Part shown: positions 31,701 through 34,631 of the stretch, piece after piece
Position numbering within the stretch: the stretch's first letter is position 1
How the letters are laid out: each line of letters starts with the position of its first letter
NCBI GenBank assembly: GCA_009781955.1
Contig: WQUT01000003.1
Span: forward strand, 1-34,631
Direction of reading: 5' to 3'
Length of the DNA: 34,631 bases
Source of the DNA: Pseudomonadota bacterium
Lineage (GTDB): Bacteria > Pseudomonadota > Alphaproteobacteria > Rs-D84
Made by a program: the position numbers and the translations under genes
The notes under the pieces: model-generated
Databases searched by the model: none
Told to the model about the DNA's origin: nothing
What the model saw: the letters and a program-made list of their open reading frames with translations, nothing else

Positions 31701-32107
31701 TTCCGCACCCGCCTTTGCGCTTTGCGCGGCGGCGAGGTTCGGGAAAGATGATTCTGAATCCGTTGTGAAATAGTCGTTTTGGACCCGGGTGCGATTCCCG
31801 GCAGCTCCACCAATTTTCACCGAGCGTAAGCGAGGGCTGAAAATTGAGTGTCGCGCCGTAGCGCAAGCGAAGGCGGACTATTCAATTTATTCTTATGGGG
31901 CTGTGCAGTTTCGACAGGCGATGAAAGACAAACCGGGTGAATCCGACATGGCGTCGTAAAAAGCCGAATAAAAATGAAAGCGAACGAAAACGTTCACTAT
32001 GCAATGGCCGCCTAACGGCACCGGGTTAATTCGGCGATTGTCGTTTTTTCCCATTTTGCTATTGCGGGGCTTTTCCGTGTGCCTGGCACCAGAAACACGG
32101 TTTTCCC
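31701..32107 (+). ncRNA. ssrA: Circularly permuted two-piece tmRNA
   Basis: Transfer-messenger RNA that rescues stalled ribosomes. The gene order is permuted as in Alphaproteobacteria. First comes the acceptor piece (about 31701-31812), whose T arm CCGGG-TGCGATT-CCCGG leads to CAGCTCC and ACCA. A removed segment follows (31813-31896), then the coding piece from 31897. GGGGCTG at the coding-piece 5' end pairs with CAGCTCC (7 bp, one G-U). The conserved GTCGTAAAAAGCC precedes the tag reading frame 31980-32015, which encodes ANENVHYAMAA and a TAA stop. The terminator at 32066-32107 ends the gene. The 5' end is estimated from the promoter and the 3' end of the coding piece is approximate. Confidence 0.95.
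32066..32107 (+). terminator. Terminator of tmRNA
   Basis: A two-part stem: GGGG with CCCC outside and CCGTGT with ACACGG inside, separated by T-rich internal loops. It directly precedes the ribosome-binding site of the next gene. Confidence 0.7.
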
Positions 32108-32139
32108 CTCCTTAGGGGGAATTACTAAAAGGAATCATC

Positions 32140-32382
32140 ATGCTGTCTAAAATCAAAAAAATATTTTTTGTCGGGATGTTCGGCATCCTGTATATTTCTT
32201 TCGCCGCCCAATTGGTGTATGTGATTATGATGCTGCGCGATAACGCGGACAGCGCCTTTATCGCGCTGGGGCTGTTGTCCTTGGAATGGCTGGCGCTGAT
32301 CGGCGCGCGCTATCTGTCCAAGAAATCTTCGTCCGGCGGCCGCGAAGGATACTATAACGGCGGCAGTAACTATCGCAGATAA
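32140..32382 (+). CDS. Small two-helix membrane protein
   Basis: 80 residues. A first membrane helix lies at about residues 8-31 (IFFVGMFGILYISFAAQLVYV) and a second at about 42-58 (IALGLLSLEWLALIGA). A basic, Gly/Ser/Tyr-rich tail follows (KKSSSGGREGYYNGGSNYRR). It is not recognised. AAAGGA lies eight bases before the ATG, so translation looks real. It follows the tmRNA terminator; a promoter of its own is not obvious. Confidence 0.7.
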   Translation: MLSKIKKIFFVGMFGILYISFAAQLVYVIMMLRDNADSAFIALGLLSLEWLALIGARYLSKKSSSGGREGYYNGGSNYRR

Positions 32383-32411
32383 CACACCCGCTAACACATG
32401 AAGCGGATGAC

Positions 32412-32479
32412 ATAGGGGCAAATAATTACCGGGCCCCGACAAAATCGCAGATTTTGGTGGGTGGTTCTTTGCCCCTACA
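32412..32479. repeat. GTAGGGGC-family palindromic element
   Basis: ATAGGGGCAAA pairs with TTTGCCCCTAC, with the family core GGGCCCCGACAAAATCGCAG and GGTTCTTTGCCCC. It is one of the best-preserved copies and lies just upstream of the MBL hydrolase. Confidence 0.88.
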
Positions 32480-32509
32480 TTATTTAGAAACGTTAAATAA
32501 GCCAAAATA

Positions 32510-33244
32510 ATGCAAAATACAGAAATCCATATTATTCCGACCGGCGAACTGGCGACCAATTCAATAGCGGTCGCGCGGGACGGCGCTTGCGCGCTGTTTG
32601 ATCCGGCCGGGGACCCGGACGCATGGGTTGCCTGGCTGGCCGCGCACAAACTGCGCCCGGCGGCGATTTACCTGACCCACGGGCATTTTGATCACATGAC
32701 GGCGGTGGCGGAATTGACCGCGCGGTTTAATATCCCCTGGTTTATGAATAACGCGGACCGACCGATTGTTAATATGAACAATTCTCTCGGCCGGTTGCCC
32801 CTATACGACAAGAACAGTGTTTTTGCCGGCTTTCCGGGGTTTGTCACGCCGCATGTGCCGATACCCGCGGGCGATAATTCCGCCCTGCCCGTTTCCGCCC
32901 CAGGGTCCCCGCGCGACTTGTCGCGTGGGGCGGACAAAGCGGAAATGACAGACATTGAGATTTTGCCCGGGATCATCGCGCAAGTAATACCAACGCCGGG
33001 ACATACGCCGGGCGGGGTATGCTTTTACTTGCCGGCTGAAAAATTGTTGATCTCTGGCGATACTCTGTTTGCGGATGGCGTGGGCCGGGCAGACATGCCG
33101 CTGGGGAATTATAGGCACCTTATGGAATCGGTCGCGCGTATCCGCGCAATGAATCTGCCGGATGATACGCGTATCATCCCGGGGCATGATCGTGAAAGCA
33201 CGATAGGCGCGGTTAAAACCGAAAATAGGTTTTGGAATTTATGA
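32510..33244 (+). CDS. MBL-fold hydrolase, glyoxalase II-like (YcbL/GloB family)
   Basis: A 244-residue dinuclear-metal hydrolase. Metal ligands are clear: THGHFDHM (His57, His59, Asp61, His62), His in PTPGHTPGG (about 165), Asp in ISGDTLFADGVGR (about 184) and His in IIPGHDRES (about 224). This pattern matches small type II glyoxalases that hydrolyse S-lactoylglutathione-like thioesters; other substrates such as persulfides or sulfur-linked compounds are possible. An extra loop of about 19 residues (about 127-145, ALPVSAPGSPRDLSRGADK) is encoded by a palindrome. The stop TGA is the first triplet of the neighbouring repeat arm. No clear ribosome-binding site is visible. Confidence 0.9.
   Translation: MQNTEIHIIPTGELATNSIAVARDGACALFDPAGDPDAWVAWLAAHKLRPAAIYLTHGHFDHMTAVAELTARFNIPWFMNNADRPIVNMNNSLGRLPLYDKNSVFAGFPGFVTPHVPIPAGDNSALPVSAPGSPRDLSRGADKAEMTDIEILPGIIAQVIPTPGHTPGGVCFYLPAEKLLISGDTLFADGVGRADMPLGNYRHLMESVARIRAMNLPDDTRIIPGHDRESTIGAVKTENRFWNL
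32889..32945. repeat. In-frame palindrome inside the MBL hydrolase
   Basis: CCCCGCGCGAC and GTCGCGTGGGG form an 11-bp stem with a TT loop, flanked by TTTCCGC and GCGGAAA. Its 57 bases encode about 19 residues between two conserved MBL motifs, with no frame change. Confidence 0.75.
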
Positions 33245-33494
33245 TTTAAGATTTACAGATTTAAGATTTGCGACTACCCCGGAATTCTTAAATTCGCGCT
33301 TCGCTAACGCTCGTGCTCATTAACGAATTCCGGCCCTTCTAAGAAGGGTATCTTCGCGCTCATTTGATTAAAGCCAGTGAGCACTAGTTCCCCTTCTCAG
33401 AAGGGGAGGAAAGCTTGGCAGCTATGCTGCCTTAGCTTTCCGGGGTAGTCGCAAATCTCAAATCTTAAATCCGTAAATCTTAAATCTGAAATCA
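33242..33494. repeat. Large multi-hairpin repeat element, copy 3 (inverted)
   Basis: The outer arms TGATTTAAGATTTAC on the left and its complement, ending AAATCTGAAATCA, on the right match copy 1. The core 33272-33450 is bounded by GACTACCCCGG and CCGGGGTAGTC. Its inner hairpins are in the opposite order to copies 1 and 2, so it was inserted inverted. The left arm supplies the TGA stop of the MBL hydrolase. It fills the gap of about 310 bases before lon. Confidence 0.9.
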
Positions 33495-33508
33495 GTAACT
33501 TTTCCCCC

Positions 33509-33536
33509 TTGCAAATTTCATAAAATATTCTATATT
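33509..33536 (+). promoter_or_regulatory. Promoter of lon
   Basis: TTGCAA (33509-33514), a 16-bp spacer and TATATT (33531-33536), 22 bases before the start codon. The -35 context CTTGCAA is close to heat-shock -35 elements, but no CCCAT-type -10 is seen. Confidence 0.5.
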
Positions 33537-33558
33537 GAATGACATGAGGAAAATTCTT

Positions 33559-34631
33559 ATGAAACAATACATACTCCCGCTTCGCGATCTTGTCTTTCAA
33601 CCCGGGCTGACCGTGCCGATTTACATGGACAATCCCGTATCGGTCCAGGTGCTGGAAACCGCGGCCAAGGAACAGAAATCCGTCGTGCTGGCCGCGCAAA
33701 AGGTCTGGAATTATCCGACCGTGCCCGAAGATTTGCACAAAACCGGAACGCGCGCGGATATTCTGCAGCTGCTGCGCCTGCCGGACGGGACGCTGCACGT
33801 TATGCTGCAGACGCGCGCGCCGGTGGACATTTCAAACATAGCGCTGGAAAACGGACTGTTCGTCGGCGATGCCGCGGACATAGAACAATCCGACGACAGC
33901 AGCGATTACACATCCGCATTGCGCGACAAGATTGCAGAGAATCTGCGATTCCTGGCCAAGACCAAGCGCGTCAATATGTCAAAGCTGCAGACGATCATCA
34001 GCAGCTATTCGCTGGCCGCGTTCATTGACGCCGTGATTCAGATGACCGACATAGAAGTGGCGGCCGCGAATAAAATTCTGCGGATGCGCGCTTATTCCGA
34101 AAAGCTGATGGCATTGCTGGAACAGGTCAGCCTGATGACCGAAATGGCGAAGATTGACGAGAATATAAACAAGCGCGTGAACCAGCAGATGGAATCCGGC
34201 CGCCGCGAAATATATCTGGCGGAAAAGATGAAGGCTTTGCAGCGCGAAATGGGCGAAGACGGCGCGGAAGGCATGGATGCAAAATCCCTGCATGATAAAA
34301 TCACCGAAACAAAAATGCCCAAAGAGGCCCATGAAAAAGCCCTGAACGAATGGAAGAGGATGAGCAATATGTCCCCCATGTCGGCCGAAGGCGCGGTGCT
34401 GAAAACATACTTGGACGAGTTGCTATCGCTGCCGTGGAATAAATCAGACAAATCCGAAATAGACCTGAACGCGGCGCGCGCCATACTGGACAAGGATCAT
34501 ACCGGAATGACGGGCGTCAAGGAACGCATACTGGAACATCTGGCCGTTATGAAAAAGACCGGAAATTCGCGCGGCTCCATCCTGTGCCTGGTCGGCGCGC
34601 CGGGTGTTGGAAAAACTTCATTGGGCCGTTC
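33559..34631 (+). CDS. lon: Lon protease, ATP-dependent (5' part)
   Basis: The first 357 residues of an ATP-dependent serine protease that degrades misfolded and regulatory proteins. The N-terminal LonN substrate domain is visible (LPLRDLVFQPGLTVPIYM; VPEDLHKTGTRADILQLLRLPDG). The coiled helical region follows (MESGRREIYLAEKMKALQREMGE), and the Walker A motif GAPGVGKTS appears near residues 345-353 at the window end. The remaining AAA+ module and the Ser-Lys protease domain lie beyond the window. ATG 33559 is chosen over the in-frame ATG 33544 because GAGGA lies eight bases upstream of it. The sequence is intact up to the edge. Confidence 0.96.
   Translation, partial: MKQYILPLRDLVFQPGLTVPIYMDNPVSVQVLETAAKEQKSVVLAAQKVWNYPTVPEDLHKTGTRADILQLLRLPDGTLHVMLQTRAPVDISNIALENGLFVGDAADIEQSDDSSDYTSALRDKIAENLRFLAKTKRVNMSKLQTIISSYSLAAFIDAVIQMTDIEVAAANKILRMRAYSEKLMALLEQVSLMTEMAKIDENINKRVNQQMESGRREIYLAEKMKALQREMGEDGAEGMDAKSLHDKITETKMPKEAHEKALNEWKRMSNMSPMSAEGAVLKTYLDELLSLPWNKSDKSEIDLNAARAILDKDHTGMTGVKERILEHLAVMKKTGNSRGSILCLVGAPGVGKTSLGR

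Overview
The window reads as chromosome of an alphaproteobacterium. Four things point there: a circularly permuted (two-piece) tmRNA gene at about 31.7-32.1 kb, a TrcR/DUF1013 regulator, an alphaproteobacterial-type AddA helicase, and several short envelope beta-barrel and lipoprotein genes. Rubrerythrin and intergenic DNA full of palindromes suggest a low-oxygen, perhaps host-associated lineage; an uncultured gut group is possible, but the species cannot be named from sequence alone. Base composition is moderate. A few genes look more AT-rich by eye (GNAT at 3.2-4.0 kb, hypotheticals at 7.5-8.2 and 10.5-11.1 kb, and the restriction-modification pair at 17.0-18.6 kb), as acquired genes often do.

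Layout. 0-3.1 kb (minus): an AddA helicase that ends before its usual nuclease domain, coupled to a second ORF running off the left edge. 3.1-5.4 kb: GNAT acetyltransferase, MBL-like protein and a divergent HxlR regulator. 5.4-8.2 kb: a large membrane-anchored coiled-coil protein and a divergent hypothetical gene, with good sigma-70 promoters between them. 8.3-14.2 kb (minus): rpoD, a Cys-rich hypothetical, trcR, cysS, dgkA and tRNA-Ser. 14.3-16.9 kb: lipoprotein, beta-barrel protein and periplasmic amidase. 17.0-18.6 kb: a tail-to-tail type II restriction-modification pair. 18.7-22.2 kb: rubrerythrin, aquaporin, lipoprotein, beta-barrel protein and tRNA-Arg. 22.3-27.5 kb: prfB with a programmed frameshift, two secreted Cys-containing proteins, murA and obgE. 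27.7-31.6 kb: tRNA-Cys, a large collagen-like secreted fibre protein and another beta-barrel protein. 31.7-34.6 kb: tmRNA, a small membrane protein, a glyoxalase-II-like MBL hydrolase and the 5' part of lon.

The most unusual property is the palindromic repeat load. At least two intergenic families recur. One is a 175-250 bp multi-hairpin element bounded by GACTACCCCGG/CCGGGGTAGTC. The other is a 68-96 bp element bounded by GTAGGGGC/GCCCCTAC. Related palindromes also sit in frame inside genes: twice in addA, once in cysS and once in the MBL hydrolase. They add peptide without breaking the frame, as Rickettsia palindromic elements do. In two places the arm of the large element supplies the stop codon of the adjacent gene.

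Functionally the window mixes core information processing (rpoD, cysS, prfB, tmRNA, obgE, lon, addA), envelope building (murA, dgkA, amidase, beta-barrels, lipoproteins, fibre protein), oxidative or osmotic protection (rubrerythrin, aquaporin) and one DNA-modification defence module. All calls rest on reading the sequence by eye; no database search was run.
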